Of a DNA stretch of 64,000 bases, positions 44,964-54,009 are shown one piece after another. The DNA is from JBNKVT01 sp050299335 (GTDB taxonomy: Bacteria > Pseudomonadota > Alphaproteobacteria > Rhodobacterales > Rhodobacteraceae), in assembly GCA_050299335.1 (NCBI GenBank), contig JBNKVT010000002.1:1-64000 (forward strand), written 5' to 3'. Every line of letters starts with the position of its first letter. Positions within the stretch are counted from its first letter, which is position 1. The translations under genes were made by a program, and so were the position numbers. The notes under the pieces were generated by a model that was given only the letters and a program-made list of their open reading frames with translations, made no database searches and had not been told where the DNA came from.

Positions 44964-45719
44964 TTAAAGCTGCTGCGCCGCTGCGATCGAGCGGGTCGCG
45001 AAGCGTTTGTCGTCGCTGGGATTGTCGTGTTCCATCACGAAAAGCTGCGCCTTGGTGCCGCGAAGTGCCGCCATGATGCCCTTCCAGTCTAGAACGCCCT
45101 GACCGACATCGGCCCAGCCGTCCTCGTCCGCACATTCGCCTTCGGGGGCTATGTCCTTCACATGCGCCGCGGTGATCCGGTCGCCGTATTTCGCAATCCA
45201 GTCCAGCGGGTCATGATCCCCCTTGACCACCCAGGCGACGTCCATTTCCCAGGAAAGGTCCGGGCCCTGTTCGAGGATATGGGTCATCGGCACCGAGCCG
45301 TCCTCGAGGGAGGCAAATTCAAAAGCGTGGTTGTGCCAGCCGAATTCAAGACCCGCCGCCACGTAGGGCTTCGAGGCCGCTGCGAGCCGGGCGCCGAATT
45401 CCTTCCAGCCATCCAGCGACTTGACCCGTTCGTCGGGGCCGACCGCCGGGCAGAAGATGGCCTGCATGTTCAGGGCCTTGGCGATCTCCAGCACCCGGTC
45501 GCTTTCCTTTTCCAGCATGTCGATCCCGACATGGCCCGAGGTCATCTTGAGGCCGGTCTCGGCCAGTTGCCCCTTCAGCTCATCGAGCTTTTCGAGATTG
45601 GCATAAAGGCCGCCATAGCCCTCGACCTGGGCGTAGCCGAGGCCGGCGAGCATGGTCAGGGTGTCGCCCAGCGGCCCGAAATTGCGGGAGGAGTAGAGTT
45701 GGTATGAAAAATCGGTCAT
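44964..45719 (-). CDS. TIM-barrel sugar phosphate isomerase/epimerase
   Basis: Encodes 251 residues, typical length. The AP_endonuc_2/xylose-isomerase-like barrel shows LEFGWHNHAFEFASLEDG, SWEMDVAWVVKGDHDP, ITAAHVKDIAPEGE and a final QLFVMEHDNPSDDKRFA, carrying the metal ligands E, D, H and E in order. It probably acts on a keto-sugar with the adjacent Gfo/Idh enzyme. ATG 45719 is used; a longer frame upstream is a shadow of the isomerase gene. Ten bases separate it from the D-lyxose isomerase gene. Confidence 0.93.
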   Translation of the reverse strand: MTDFSYQLYSSRNFGPLGDTLTMLAGLGYAQVEGYGGLYANLEKLDELKGQLAETGLKMTSGHVGIDMLEKESDRVLEIAKALNMQAIFCPAVGPDERVKSLDGWKEFGARLAAASKPYVAAGLEFGWHNHAFEFASLEDGSVPMTHILEQGPDLSWEMDVAWVVKGDHDPLDWIAKYGDRITAAHVKDIAPEGECADEDGWADVGQGVLDWKGIMAALRGTKAQLFVMEHDNPSDDKRFATRSIAAAQQL

Positions 45720-45729
45720 GTGCCTGTCC

Positions 45730-46416
45730 TTATCTGAGCCATGTGTCGTAGTCCGACACCAGAAGATGCTCCGGTGCCTCGTTTTCGGTGATGTTCGAGA
45801 AGCGCCCGATCGGGTCGCGGAAGATGTTGTCGGTGAGGTCGTCATTGACGTTCGAAACCTCGCCGATCAGCACGTCGCCGCCCTCGCCCCAGAAGGCGTG
45901 CCAGGTGTCGGGTTCCAGGGTGACGCTCTGGCCCGGGGCCAGTTTCAAAAGGCCACCGGCGTCCAGCCGCCGCCGCGCCCCGTCGGAGATGACCTCGACC
46001 GGGGCGTTTTCGTCGATGGAACCGTCTTCAGCGGCCTTGAAGAGTTCCAGCGTCAGGGTGGCACCGCCCTTGTTGATGATGTCCTCGGTCTTGAGGATGT
46101 GGCGGTGCATCGGCGAGATCTGATTCTCGCGGCTGATCATGATCTTTTCGGCGTAGAGCATACCCATGCCCCGTTTGACATTGGCGTGGGAGCCGTTGCG
46201 GGTCGTGAACAGGAACAGCCCGAGCTTGTCGAAATCGCCCTGGCCATAGTCGGTAATGTCCCAGCCCATGCGGTTCTCGATGATGGCGGGGGCGTCTGCC
46301 ACGTGGGACTTCAGCTCCTCGGGCGAGAGATAGGCGAAGGGGGGCATTATGTAGCCGAAGGAGCGGATGAAGGCGTCGCCCTGGCGGAGGATTTCGTTGA
46401 TCTTCGTGCGGTTCAT
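45730..46416 (-). CDS. D-lyxose / D-mannose isomerase
   Basis: Encodes 228 residues, the size of D-lyxose ketol-isomerases. The cupin metal site is seen in ISPMHRHILKTEDIINKGG (two His and the Glu) and PGQSVTLEPDTWHAFWGEGG (the last His). Enzymes of this family interconvert D-lyxose and D-xylulose and D-mannose and D-fructose with Mn2+. In this context (beta-mannosidase immediately upstream), mannose isomerisation is the likely role. No mannose-6-phosphate pathway gene is in the window. Confidence 0.92.
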   Translation of the reverse strand: MNRTKINEILRQGDAFIRSFGYIMPPFAYLSPEELKSHVADAPAIIENRMGWDITDYGQGDFDKLGLFLFTTRNGSHANVKRGMGMLYAEKIMISRENQISPMHRHILKTEDIINKGGATLTLELFKAAEDGSIDENAPVEVISDGARRRLDAGGLLKLAPGQSVTLEPDTWHAFWGEGGDVLIGEVSNVNDDLTDNIFRDPIGRFSNITENEAPEHLLVSDYDTWLR

Positions 46417-46426
46417 CGGACGGGCC

Positions 46427-48856
46427 TCAGCGGGAGGAGGAGTAGAGGTCGCGCAAGCGGAGGCCTTTCTCGGCCTGTCTGGCGGAGCCTTTGTCGGGTG
46501 TGAATGTGATCTCGGCCTTGTGGCCGGGGGTCATTGTAAAGCAATTGTCGGAGAAACGGCCAGCGGTTTCGGCCTCCAGCGTGACGAAAAGCGCCAGGGC
46601 TTTGGTCGTGACGGTGGCGATGACGGACTTGCCTTCGATACGGGTCTTGAGGGTGAGTTTCGGGTCCTGAAGCGGCAAGCTCTTGTAGCGGACCGGCGAG
46701 AAATGGTCGCCGCCTTCCGAGCCGTCGGAGGCAGTGAAGGCCCAGGCGAGGATCTCGTCCCCGGCGAGCCTGTCGCCGGGGATGGTCTTCAGCTCGGTTG
46801 CGGCTTCGGTCCCCAGTTTCCGTTTGACCTTGCCGAGGGATTTGTACGTGCCGTCCATGCGGACGGCGTAGAATTCCGCCTCGATGGTGACGGGTTTTGT
46901 CGTGTCGTTGACGGCCTTCGCGGTCAGGGTGCCGGTGGCGTCGGGGGCGACCGTGATTGTGACCGGGGCGTAGAAATGCCGGGCGAAATGGTGCAGCAGT
47001 TTCCAGTTGCCGCCGTAGTCGAGGCTGGACCAGCTGGCGACGGGCCAGGTGTCGTTGAGCTGCCAGTAGAGCGTGCCCATGCAATGGGGCTTGAGGCTGC
47101 GCCAGTATTCGACCGCTGTCCGGATCGCCAGCGCCTGCTGGACCTGGGAGAGCCAGACGAAATTGCCGAAATCGGAAGGAAAGCGGAAGTAGCGGAACAT
47201 GGTTTCGGCGATGCGGGCGTTGCCGCCGGTGTTCTTCTGGTGGCTCTCCATGACCGGGGAGGCGATGTTGAGATCGTCCTTGTCGGCGAAGCTCTTGATG
47301 ACGTTCAGCGAGGGGTAGGACTGGAAGCCGAATTCGGAGCAGAAGCGGGGGGAGACGTCGCGGTAATGCTCGAAATCCTTCCCCTCGTGCCAGACGGACC
47401 AGAAATGCATGTCGCCGGATGTGTCGTCATGCCAGGCGTCGCCGAAGCTCATCGGGCCGGGGCTGGGGCTGGAGGGCCACCAGTTGGCGCTCGGGTCGGT
47501 TTCCTTGAGCGCCGTTTCAATGGTGCGGTTGAGCCGGTCATAGGCGACAAGGTAGCGGTCGCGGTTCTCTCGGCTTTCGGGATACCAGTTCAGCGCCCCG
47601 ATCAGTTCATTGTCGCCGCACCACAGCGCGACACAGGCGTGGTGCTGGAGGCGGGCAACCTGCTCGCGGACCTCCACCCCCACCTCGTTCAGGAAATCCG
47701 GGGTGGCGGGGTAGAGGTTGCAGGCGAACATGAAATCCTGCCAGACCATGAGGCCAAGCTCGTCGCAGAGGTCGTAGAACCAGTCCGGCTCGTACCGCCC
47801 GCCGCCCCAGACGCGGATCATGTTCATGTTGGCGTCTACGGCGGATTGCAGCAGCGCCCGGGTTTTTTCCGGGGTGATCCGGCCCGGCAGCGCGTCGGCG
47901 GGAATCCAGTTGACGCCGCGGGCGAAAGTGTCGTGACCGTTGACGGTGAACTTGAAACCGGTGCCGATGCGGTCGGGTTTGGCGACGAGGTCGAGGGTGC
48001 GGATGCCGATGCGGGTCTTGTGGGTGTCGTGGCCGACGGAGACTGTGAGAGTGTAAAGCGGCTGGTCGCCGAGACCGGCGGGCCACCAGAGGGCGGGGTT
48101 CTTGAGGGTAATCGTCTCGGTGAGGGTGGTGTCGCCCTTGGGGAGGGAGACGGTTTTTTCAATCACTTCGCCGCCGATTTCGATCCTCAGAGGAACGTCG
48201 CCTGCACGGCGGGCGTTAACGTTCACTTTCAGGGATAAATCGACAGATTTCGAGGCCTTGGCGTGCTTTTGCCCCACAATGACCGAGGCTATCTGGGTGT
48301 CGGTGACGGGTTTCAGGGTGATGGTGCCGTGGACGCCGATAGGGGCCAGCGCGATGTTCCAGTCCCAGCCGAAATCGCATTGGACCTTGCGGAGCATGTT
48401 GCCGTTCGGGATCGGGCAGTTGCCGTCGGAATAGGGGACGAAATAGGGCTGCTTCTTCTGGGCCGCTTCGGCGGCCTTGATCGAGGAGCGGAAGAGGATT
48501 TCGATGCGGTTCTCGCCGAGTTTCAGGGCGCGGGTCACATCGACGCGATACCGCCGAAACTGGTTGGCGGCCTTCAGCACCAGCCGTCCGTTGAGGCGGA
48601 TTTCGGCCACCGTATCCAGTTCGGTGACCTCAAGGACCCAGGCCTTGGCCGCCTTCGGATCAACGTCGAAACTGCGGGACGCCACCCAGTCCCGCTCCGC
48701 CACCCAGCGGCAGTCGTATTCGTTGCGGCCGAAATAGGGATCGGGAATGCGTCCGGCCCGGAGGAGGGCCGAATGGCCGTCTCCGGGCAAGACCATCTCG
48801 ACCGGAGACCCGCCTTCGGCCTCCGTCAGGGTCCAGGTGCCGGACAAGTCCAGCAT
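46427..48856 (-). CDS. GH2 beta-mannosidase-type glycoside hydrolase
   Basis: Encodes 809 residues without a signal peptide. The N-terminal jelly-roll (sugar-binding) domain occupies about 1-180, an immunoglobulin-like domain about 190-290 and the TIM barrel from about 300. The acid/base is E417 (LWCGDNELIG) and the nucleophile E508 (FCSEFGFQSYPS); VRVW-like MIRVWGGGRYE marks the barrel. These match beta-mannosidases, which cleave terminal beta-mannose from mannobiose or glycoprotein-type oligosaccharides. Cytoplasmic location fits import of oligosaccharides by the upstream ABC transporter. Ten bases to the isomerase gene. Confidence 0.93.
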   Translation of the reverse strand: MLDLSGTWTLTEAEGGSPVEMVLPGDGHSALLRAGRIPDPYFGRNEYDCRWVAERDWVASRSFDVDPKAAKAWVLEVTELDTVAEIRLNGRLVLKAANQFRRYRVDVTRALKLGENRIEILFRSSIKAAEAAQKKQPYFVPYSDGNCPIPNGNMLRKVQCDFGWDWNIALAPIGVHGTITLKPVTDTQIASVIVGQKHAKASKSVDLSLKVNVNARRAGDVPLRIEIGGEVIEKTVSLPKGDTTLTETITLKNPALWWPAGLGDQPLYTLTVSVGHDTHKTRIGIRTLDLVAKPDRIGTGFKFTVNGHDTFARGVNWIPADALPGRITPEKTRALLQSAVDANMNMIRVWGGGRYEPDWFYDLCDELGLMVWQDFMFACNLYPATPDFLNEVGVEVREQVARLQHHACVALWCGDNELIGALNWYPESRENRDRYLVAYDRLNRTIETALKETDPSANWWPSSPSPGPMSFGDAWHDDTSGDMHFWSVWHEGKDFEHYRDVSPRFCSEFGFQSYPSLNVIKSFADKDDLNIASPVMESHQKNTGGNARIAETMFRYFRFPSDFGNFVWLSQVQQALAIRTAVEYWRSLKPHCMGTLYWQLNDTWPVASWSSLDYGGNWKLLHHFARHFYAPVTITVAPDATGTLTAKAVNDTTKPVTIEAEFYAVRMDGTYKSLGKVKRKLGTEAATELKTIPGDRLAGDEILAWAFTASDGSEGGDHFSPVRYKSLPLQDPKLTLKTRIEGKSVIATVTTKALALFVTLEAETAGRFSDNCFTMTPGHKAEITFTPDKGSARQAEKGLRLRDLYSSSR

Positions 48857-48888
48857 GGAAGATACTCCTTATGAAACCGCTTCGCGCC

Positions 48889-49962
48889 TCAAAGGCGCTG
48901 TTCGGTTCCTGCATCGAAAATCGAGGCGCGGCTCATGTCAAAAGCGACCTGAACGGCATCGCCGCGCTGATAGCCGTGACCCGCCTCGATCCGTACTGAC
49001 AGTTTCTGCCCGGCCAGCGACAGCCACAACAGGCTGTCCGAGCCCATCGGCTCGTCGATATCCACTACGGCGTCGAAACCGCCGCCTGCGGGGTTTATGG
49101 CGATATGCTCGGGTCGGACGCCCAGAACCACCTTGCGACCGGCATCCGCCGGAACGCTGCCGTCATAGCCGTCCATCGAAACATCGGCCCCCGGCACACG
49201 GCAGACGCCACCATCGGCAATCTCACCTTGCAGGAAATTCATCGACGGCGAGCCGATGAAACCGGCGACGAAGAGGTTCGACGGCTGGTTGTAAATGGTG
49301 TGCGGGTTGTCCAGCTGCTGGATGATGCCACCGCGCATGACGGCGATACGGTCGGCAAGGGTCAGGGCCTCGATCTGGTCATGTGTAACGTAAACCATGG
49401 TGTTTTTCAGGTCGGCATGCAGACGCTTGATCTCGACGCGCAGTTCCGAGCGCAGTTTGGCATCTAGGTTCGACAGCGGTTCGTCGAACAGGAACACATC
49501 CACGTCGCGGACCAGCGCCCGGCCGATGGCGACGCGCTGGCGCTGACCGCCGGACAACGCGGCGGGCTTGCGGTCGAGCAGTTCCTCAATCTGCAGGATT
49601 TCCGAGGCGCGGGCGACGCGTTTCTCGATCTCCTCCTTGGGTAGTTTCTGGTTCTTCAGACCGAAGCTGAGATTCCCCTTCACCGTCATCTGCGGATAAA
49701 GCGCGTAGGACTGGAAGACCATGCCGATGCCGCGATCCTTGGGCTGCTCCCAGGTGACGTTGCGACCCTTGATGAAGATCTGGCCGTCGGTGACGTCCAA
49801 GAGCCCCGCAAGACAGTTCAACAGCGTGGACTTTCCGCAGCCCGAGGGGCCGAGGAGGACGATGAACTCGCCCTCGCCAACCTCCAGGTTCATCTTGTTC
49901 AGGACGTTGACGGTGCCGAAGCTCAGCGAGAGGTCACGTACCGAAATACTCGATTCAGTCAT
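48889..49962 (-). CDS. CUT1 sugar ABC transporter ATPase (UgpC/MalK type)
   Basis: Encodes 357 residues. Walker A is LLGPSGCGKSTLLN, the signature ALSGGQRQRVAIGRALV, Walker B VFLFDEPLSNLDAKLR, and the switch His lies in MVYVTHDQIEALTLADRI. The C-terminal TOBE regulatory domain contains VVLGVRPEHIAINP. It energises the binding-protein-dependent import of carbohydrate. The gene sits four bases after the permease gene and 32 bases before the GH2 gene, within one transcript. Confidence 0.97.
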   Translation of the reverse strand: MTESSISVRDLSLSFGTVNVLNKMNLEVGEGEFIVLLGPSGCGKSTLLNCLAGLLDVTDGQIFIKGRNVTWEQPKDRGIGMVFQSYALYPQMTVKGNLSFGLKNQKLPKEEIEKRVARASEILQIEELLDRKPAALSGGQRQRVAIGRALVRDVDVFLFDEPLSNLDAKLRSELRVEIKRLHADLKNTMVYVTHDQIEALTLADRIAVMRGGIIQQLDNPHTIYNQPSNLFVAGFIGSPSMNFLQGEIADGGVCRVPGADVSMDGYDGSVPADAGRKVVLGVRPEHIAINPAGGGFDAVVDIDEPMGSDSLLWLSLAGQKLSVRIEAGHGYQRGDAVQVAFDMSRASIFDAGTEQRL

Positions 49963-49966
49963 GTAA

Positions 49967-50887
49967 TCAGCCTTTCACAGCACCGGCCGCGATGCCGCGA
50001 ACGAACAGCTTGCCGGAGAAGAAGTAGATGACCAGCGGCACGAGCCCGGTGAGCATCGTGGCGGCCATGTTGACGTTGTATTCCTTCACGCCCTGCACCG
50101 AGTTGACGATATTGTTCAGCTGAACCGTCATCGGGTAGAACTCGGGCCGCGTGTAGACCACACCGAAGAGGAAGTCGTTCCAGATGCCGGTGACCTGGAT
50201 GATCATCGAGACGACGAAGATCGGCAGGGACATGGGCAGCATGATCCGGAAGAAGATCGACCAGAACCCGGCCCCGTCGACGCGGGCGGCCTTGAACAAT
50301 TCCTCGGGGATGGTCGAGAAATAGTTGCGGAACAAAAGCGTGTTGATCGGCATCCCGAAGATCGTGTGGACGATCACCAGTCCCCAGAGCGACCCGTAAA
50401 GGCCCATCTCGCGCAAGAGGATCACGATCGGATAGAGCATGACCTGATAGGGGATGAAGGCGCCGACCAGGAGGATGGCGAAGAACGTATCCGCGCCCTT
50501 GAACTTCCAGAGGCTCAGGGCGTAGCCGTTGACCGAGGCCACCGCGATCGAGACGATCACCGAGGGGATCAGGATCTGGACGGAGTTCCAGAAGCCGCGG
50601 CTCAGCCCGTCGCAATTGATGCCCGTGCAAGCCTCGGCCCAGGCCTTGACCCAGGGCTGGAAGGTGACCTCGACCGGCGGGCCGAAGACATTGCCGAGGC
50701 GGATTTCCGGCATGCCCTTCAGCGACGTCACGATCATCACATAGAGCGGCAGCAGGTAGTAGACCGAGACCAGGATCAGCGTCCCGTAAAGGAAGATGTT
50801 CCGCGACGAGAAGGCGCGTTTCGGGCGCGGACCGCGTGGGCCAGAGGCGTCCACGGCAACCGACGGATTGATGGCAGCGTCGGTCAT
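49967..50887 (-). CDS. Sugar ABC transporter permease (MalG type)
   Basis: Encodes 306 residues with six predicted transmembrane helices. The EAA loop that contacts the ATPase is EELFKAARVDGAGFWSIFF. Other segments are YYLLPLYVMIVTSLKG at the start and IWNDFLFGVVYTRPEF near the end. It forms the inner-membrane channel with its MalF-type partner. Its start overlaps the preceding permease gene by four bases. Confidence 0.96.
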   Translation of the reverse strand: MTDAAINPSVAVDASGPRGPRPKRAFSSRNIFLYGTLILVSVYYLLPLYVMIVTSLKGMPEIRLGNVFGPPVEVTFQPWVKAWAEACTGINCDGLSRGFWNSVQILIPSVIVSIAVASVNGYALSLWKFKGADTFFAILLVGAFIPYQVMLYPIVILLREMGLYGSLWGLVIVHTIFGMPINTLLFRNYFSTIPEELFKAARVDGAGFWSIFFRIMLPMSLPIFVVSMIIQVTGIWNDFLFGVVYTRPEFYPMTVQLNNIVNSVQGVKEYNVNMAATMLTGLVPLVIYFFSGKLFVRGIAAGAVKG

Positions 50888-52260
50888 GCGCGTTTCCTTC
50901 CGCTGAACTGGAGATAGGCCCAGGGGACCAGGACGATGACCACGGTCAGCAGCATCATGGTCGAGGCGGCGAAGCCCTGGCCCAGATTCTGGCCGAGGAA
51001 CATCTTGTCATAGACGTATTTCGCCGGCACCTCGGATGCGATGCCCGGCCCGCCGGAGGTCTGCGCCACGACGAGATCATAGAGCCGTACGATACCGGAG
51101 GTGATCAGCACGAGGGCGGTGATGAAGACCGGTTTCATCATCGGGATGACGATCTGGATATAGGTCTTCCACATCGGGATACCATCGACGCGAGAGGCTT
51201 TCCAGATATCCTCGTCGATGCCGCGCAGGCCCGCCAGCATGATGCACATGACCAGCCCGGTGCCCTGCCAGAGCCCGGCGATCAACAGACCGAAGACCAC
51301 GATGTCGGGGTTGTAGAGCGGGTCGAAGTTGAAGCTTGTGAAGCCGAGCTTTCGGATCAGCATCTGGATGCCGAACTCGGGGTTGAGGATCCACTGCCAT
51401 ACGAGGCCGGTGACGATGAAGCTCAGAGCGAACGGGTAGAGGAAGATGGTCCGGAAGGTGTTCTCGAAGCGGATCTTGCGGTCGAGCATCGCCGCCAGCA
51501 CGAAGCCGATGACCAGAGTGAAGGCCAGCGAGCAGATGCCGTAGATGGCAAGGTTGATGATCGACTGGATCCAGCGCGGCTCGCCCCAGAGCCGGTCATA
51601 CTGCTCCAGGTTCAACTTGGTGATGTCGAATTTAGGCAGCAGACGCGAGTCGGTGAACGAATAGGCCACCGTCCAGAGCGTGGCCCCGACGAAGATGCCC
51701 AGCGCCGTCAGCGCCATCGGCACGGCGGCGATCTTGGCGACGATATTGCCGACAAAGAGGCGTTCGATCTGCTCGGGCCGGTCATTGGTCGAGTAGGCCC
51801 AGCCAACCGCGGCGATGGCCAGCGCGAAGGTCAGGAACATCAGCCCGGCGAAAAGCCCGTAAGCGGCGGCGAAATTGACGAAGACGCCGATGAAGGCCCC
51901 GATGAACTCGGACAGGTAGTCGAGGATCGGGTTCTCGATGTCCTTGGGGAAAAAGGCGCGGATCGGCTTGCCCCAGAAGAGCAGCACGAACAGGATCGCG
52001 GCGGTGACGGTCCAGCCGATGACATGGGTCATCAGGCGGTTGGACCCGGACACCTTGCCCTCGCTGGCGGCGTTGAAGAGGATCGTACCGGCACACAGGG
52101 CCATGACCACGAGAGCGATCCATGGCAGGGCCGTGACCAGACCTGCCGGGGCACCGAGGCGATTGATGAAAAGGTCGCCGACGCCGATCCCCAGAAGGAT
52201 TTGCAAGGCGATCGCCGACCCCAGCGCCCAGACGAACCCGGATTGCAGTTGCTGTTTCAA
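50884..52260 (-). CDS. Sugar ABC transporter permease (MalF type) with extra N-terminal membrane domain
   Basis: Encodes 458 residues, about 150 more than a normal permease of this kind. The first 180 residues hold four or five hydrophobic segments (IALQILLGIGVGDLF, LPWIALVVMALCAGTIL, VIGWTVTAAILFVLLFW, AAYGLFAGLMFLTFALAI). The standard domain follows from about residue 185 with VAYSFTDSRLLPKFDI, and the EAA loop is EDIWKASRVDGIPMWKTYI. Whether the added segment is functional or structural is not known. It overlaps the MalG-type gene by four bases; 127 bases with a hairpin separate it from the binding-protein gene. Confidence 0.93.
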   Translation of the reverse strand: MKQQLQSGFVWALGSAIALQILLGIGVGDLFINRLGAPAGLVTALPWIALVVMALCAGTILFNAASEGKVSGSNRLMTHVIGWTVTAAILFVLLFWGKPIRAFFPKDIENPILDYLSEFIGAFIGVFVNFAAAYGLFAGLMFLTFALAIAAVGWAYSTNDRPEQIERLFVGNIVAKIAAVPMALTALGIFVGATLWTVAYSFTDSRLLPKFDITKLNLEQYDRLWGEPRWIQSIINLAIYGICSLAFTLVIGFVLAAMLDRKIRFENTFRTIFLYPFALSFIVTGLVWQWILNPEFGIQMLIRKLGFTSFNFDPLYNPDIVVFGLLIAGLWQGTGLVMCIMLAGLRGIDEDIWKASRVDGIPMWKTYIQIVIPMMKPVFITALVLITSGIVRLYDLVVAQTSGGPGIASEVPAKYVYDKMFLGQNLGQGFAASTMMLLTVVIVLVPWAYLQFSGRKRA

Positions 52261-52343
52261 GCTGCGTAACTCCCATTAACGCGGTCCGACGGGCCAACTG
52301 GTGGCGCGTTCCGAACTCGGGTGACCGCGTGCAGCCCAAATGA

Positions 52344-52370
52344 CTACCGGCCCGAATCTCGGGCCGGTAG
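52344..52370 (-). terminator. Hairpin between binding-protein and permease genes
   Basis: CTACCGGCCCGA (52344-52355) pairs perfectly with TCGGGCCGGTAG (52359-52370), loop ATC. It lies 17 bases beyond the binding-protein stop. In such operons it usually partly terminates or stabilises the upstream message, giving excess binding protein. Confidence 0.75.
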
Positions 52371-52386
52371 CGGTATTGAGCAGACC

Positions 52387-53622
52387 TCAGTCGGCGCTGG
52401 CGATGATCTCGGCGTAACGCGCCTGAGCATCTTCGGCCGACATGTCGGTGGAAGACCAGAACTCGGTCATCAGGTCTTCGATCTGACCCGAGGTGTCCGG
52501 CGACAGCAGCTGGTTGCCGTCCGGCAGGATGGCGCCCGAAGCGAGGATCTCGAGACCCTTCTTCATGCAGTCATTGGCCGCCGCAAGGTCGACATCGCCG
52601 CGCACCGGCAGCGAACCCTTCTTGAGGTTGAAGTTGACCTGGACTTCCTTCGACAGCATCAGCGAGGCCAGCTCAAGCTGAGCCGCTTCAACCTCGGGAT
52701 CGTCCTGTTTCGGGAAGTAGAAGGCGTCGCCACCGGTCGAGATGATCTCGTTCACACCGAGGCCCGGCAGGCAGGAATAGTCCTCACCGGCGACCTGCTC
52801 GGCCACCTGGAACTCGCCCTGCGCCCAGTCGCCCATGATCTGGCCGCCGGCCGCGCCGGTGATCACCAGATTGGTCGCCTGGTTCCAGTCCTGGACGTTG
52901 GAGCCCTCACGCAGCTTGCGGGCATCGGCGGCTGCCTGGAACACCTTGGCATATTCCGGACCACCCGCCACTTCGGCGTCCTTGTCGCGGTTCACGGCCA
53001 TCCAGGCGTCGGTCCCGGCGATGGCGATGGCCAGCACGCCGAAGGCCCCCGAGGACTGCCAGGGCTGACCGCCCATGGCCAGCGGGATCTTCCCGGCGGC
53101 TTCGAGAGCGGGTGCCGCTGCAACGAACTCGTCCCAGTTCTGCGGCACATCGACACCGGCATCGGCGAAGGCCTTGTGGCTCAGCCAGATCCACTGCCAG
53201 GAGTGGATGTTGACCGGCACGCAGTAGATACGGTCCTGATAGGTGCAGGCATCCAGCAGCGAGACCGGATGCACGATGTCGCGCCAGCCTTCGGCTTCGG
53301 CGAGGTCGGTGAGGTCGAGCATCAGCCCGGCTTCGATCAGCTCTTCGGTCTGACGCCCGTGGTTGAACTGGGTCGCCCCCATCGGGTCACCGCCGAGAAT
53401 GCGCGAAATCATGATCGGACGCGCTGTGCCGCCCGAGCCGGCGATGGCGCCGTCGATCCAGGTGTGCTCGGTCTTCTCGTTGAACGCCTTGGCGAATTCG
53501 GCCACGGCAGCGGCTTCGCCGCCGGAAGTCCACCAATGGGTGACTTCAAGCTCGACGGCCAGGGCCGCGGTCGGCAACGCAACGGATGCCGCAAGAGCAG
53601 CAGCCAACGATCTGAGTTTCAT
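52387..53622 (-). CDS. Sugar ABC transporter substrate-binding protein (GtsA-like)
   Basis: Encodes 411 residues. A signal peptide (MKLRSLAAALAASVALPTAALA) is followed by VELEVTHWWTSGGEAAAV. Type D binding-protein blocks include SGGTARPIMISRILGGDP with MGATQFNHGRQTEELIEAG, and SWQWIWLSHKAFADAGVDVP. These resemble glucose/mannose-binding proteins of the CUT1 group (GtsA), consistent with a mannose-type ligand. Ribosome site GGGAGGA precedes the ATG. First gene of the leftward array, divergent from the LacI regulator, with a promoter and operator visible upstream. Confidence 0.95.
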   Translation of the reverse strand: MKLRSLAAALAASVALPTAALAVELEVTHWWTSGGEAAAVAEFAKAFNEKTEHTWIDGAIAGSGGTARPIMISRILGGDPMGATQFNHGRQTEELIEAGLMLDLTDLAEAEGWRDIVHPVSLLDACTYQDRIYCVPVNIHSWQWIWLSHKAFADAGVDVPQNWDEFVAAAPALEAAGKIPLAMGGQPWQSSGAFGVLAIAIAGTDAWMAVNRDKDAEVAGGPEYAKVFQAAADARKLREGSNVQDWNQATNLVITGAAGGQIMGDWAQGEFQVAEQVAGEDYSCLPGLGVNEIISTGGDAFYFPKQDDPEVEAAQLELASLMLSKEVQVNFNLKKGSLPVRGDVDLAAANDCMKKGLEILASGAILPDGNQLLSPDTSGQIEDLMTEFWSSTDMSAEDAQARYAEIIASAD

Positions 53623-53637
53623 TTGGTCCTCCCAGTT

Positions 53638-53653
53638 TCTAAAACGTTATAGA
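53638..53653. promoter_or_regulatory. Imperfect operator at the array promoter start site
   Basis: TCTAAAACGTTATAGA is a 16-bp palindrome with one mismatched pair (centre AACGTT), 16 bases before the binding-protein ATG. It lies just after the predicted -10 box, so a repressor bound here would block transcription start. The centre matches that of the perfect site at 53919-53932. Confidence 0.6.
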
Positions 53654-53656
53654 AAA

Positions 53657-53685
53657 ATGCTAGCGAGGCCGGACAGGGAAAGCAA
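53657..53685 (-). promoter_or_regulatory. Predicted sigma70-type promoter of the sugar array
   Basis: On the minus strand, TTGCTT (plus 53680-53685) and TAGCAT (plus 53657-53662) are separated by exactly 17 bases. The predicted start lies near 53650, inside the operator-like palindrome. The match to the consensus is moderate. Confidence 0.5.
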
Positions 53686-53918
53686 CGCCGAATTTAACGA
53701 AATTCGCCCTATGTCCAAGGGCCTGCGCCGGACAGGTCACGCGCGGCAAAATTCAAACCGCTTTCGAGAACTGCAATGATTGCGCTATCACGGCGCTATT
53801 TTGCTGAATTTCAAACGGAATTGTCAAATTATCCACAAATCGTCTCTTGCAGGCAAATGCGCGCGCACCCGGTTCGCCCCGGCGCGTGCGGTCAGGAGTT
53901 TGCTGCGGCGCAACCAAA

Positions 53919-53932
53919 CTGAAACGTTTCAG
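53919..53932. promoter_or_regulatory. Perfect 14-bp LacI-family operator
   Basis: CTGAAACGTTTCAG is a perfect palindrome with the central CG and the flanking T-G-A-A-A pattern typical of LacI-family operators. It lies 78 bases before the regulator's start and about 300 bases before the divergent array. It may mediate autoregulation, or looping with the site at 53638. Confidence 0.75.
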
Positions 53933-54009
53933 ACTTTGACCATGTGATATAGATTGACGCCAGAATCACCGGCGTTCGGTGATTGCGCTATCGGGATCAT
54001 GTCACGGAA

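Noticed and set aside
46367..48238. A long plus-strand frame antisense to the GH2 gene
   Set aside because: Gly/Val/Asp-rich shadow of the beta-mannosidase gene.
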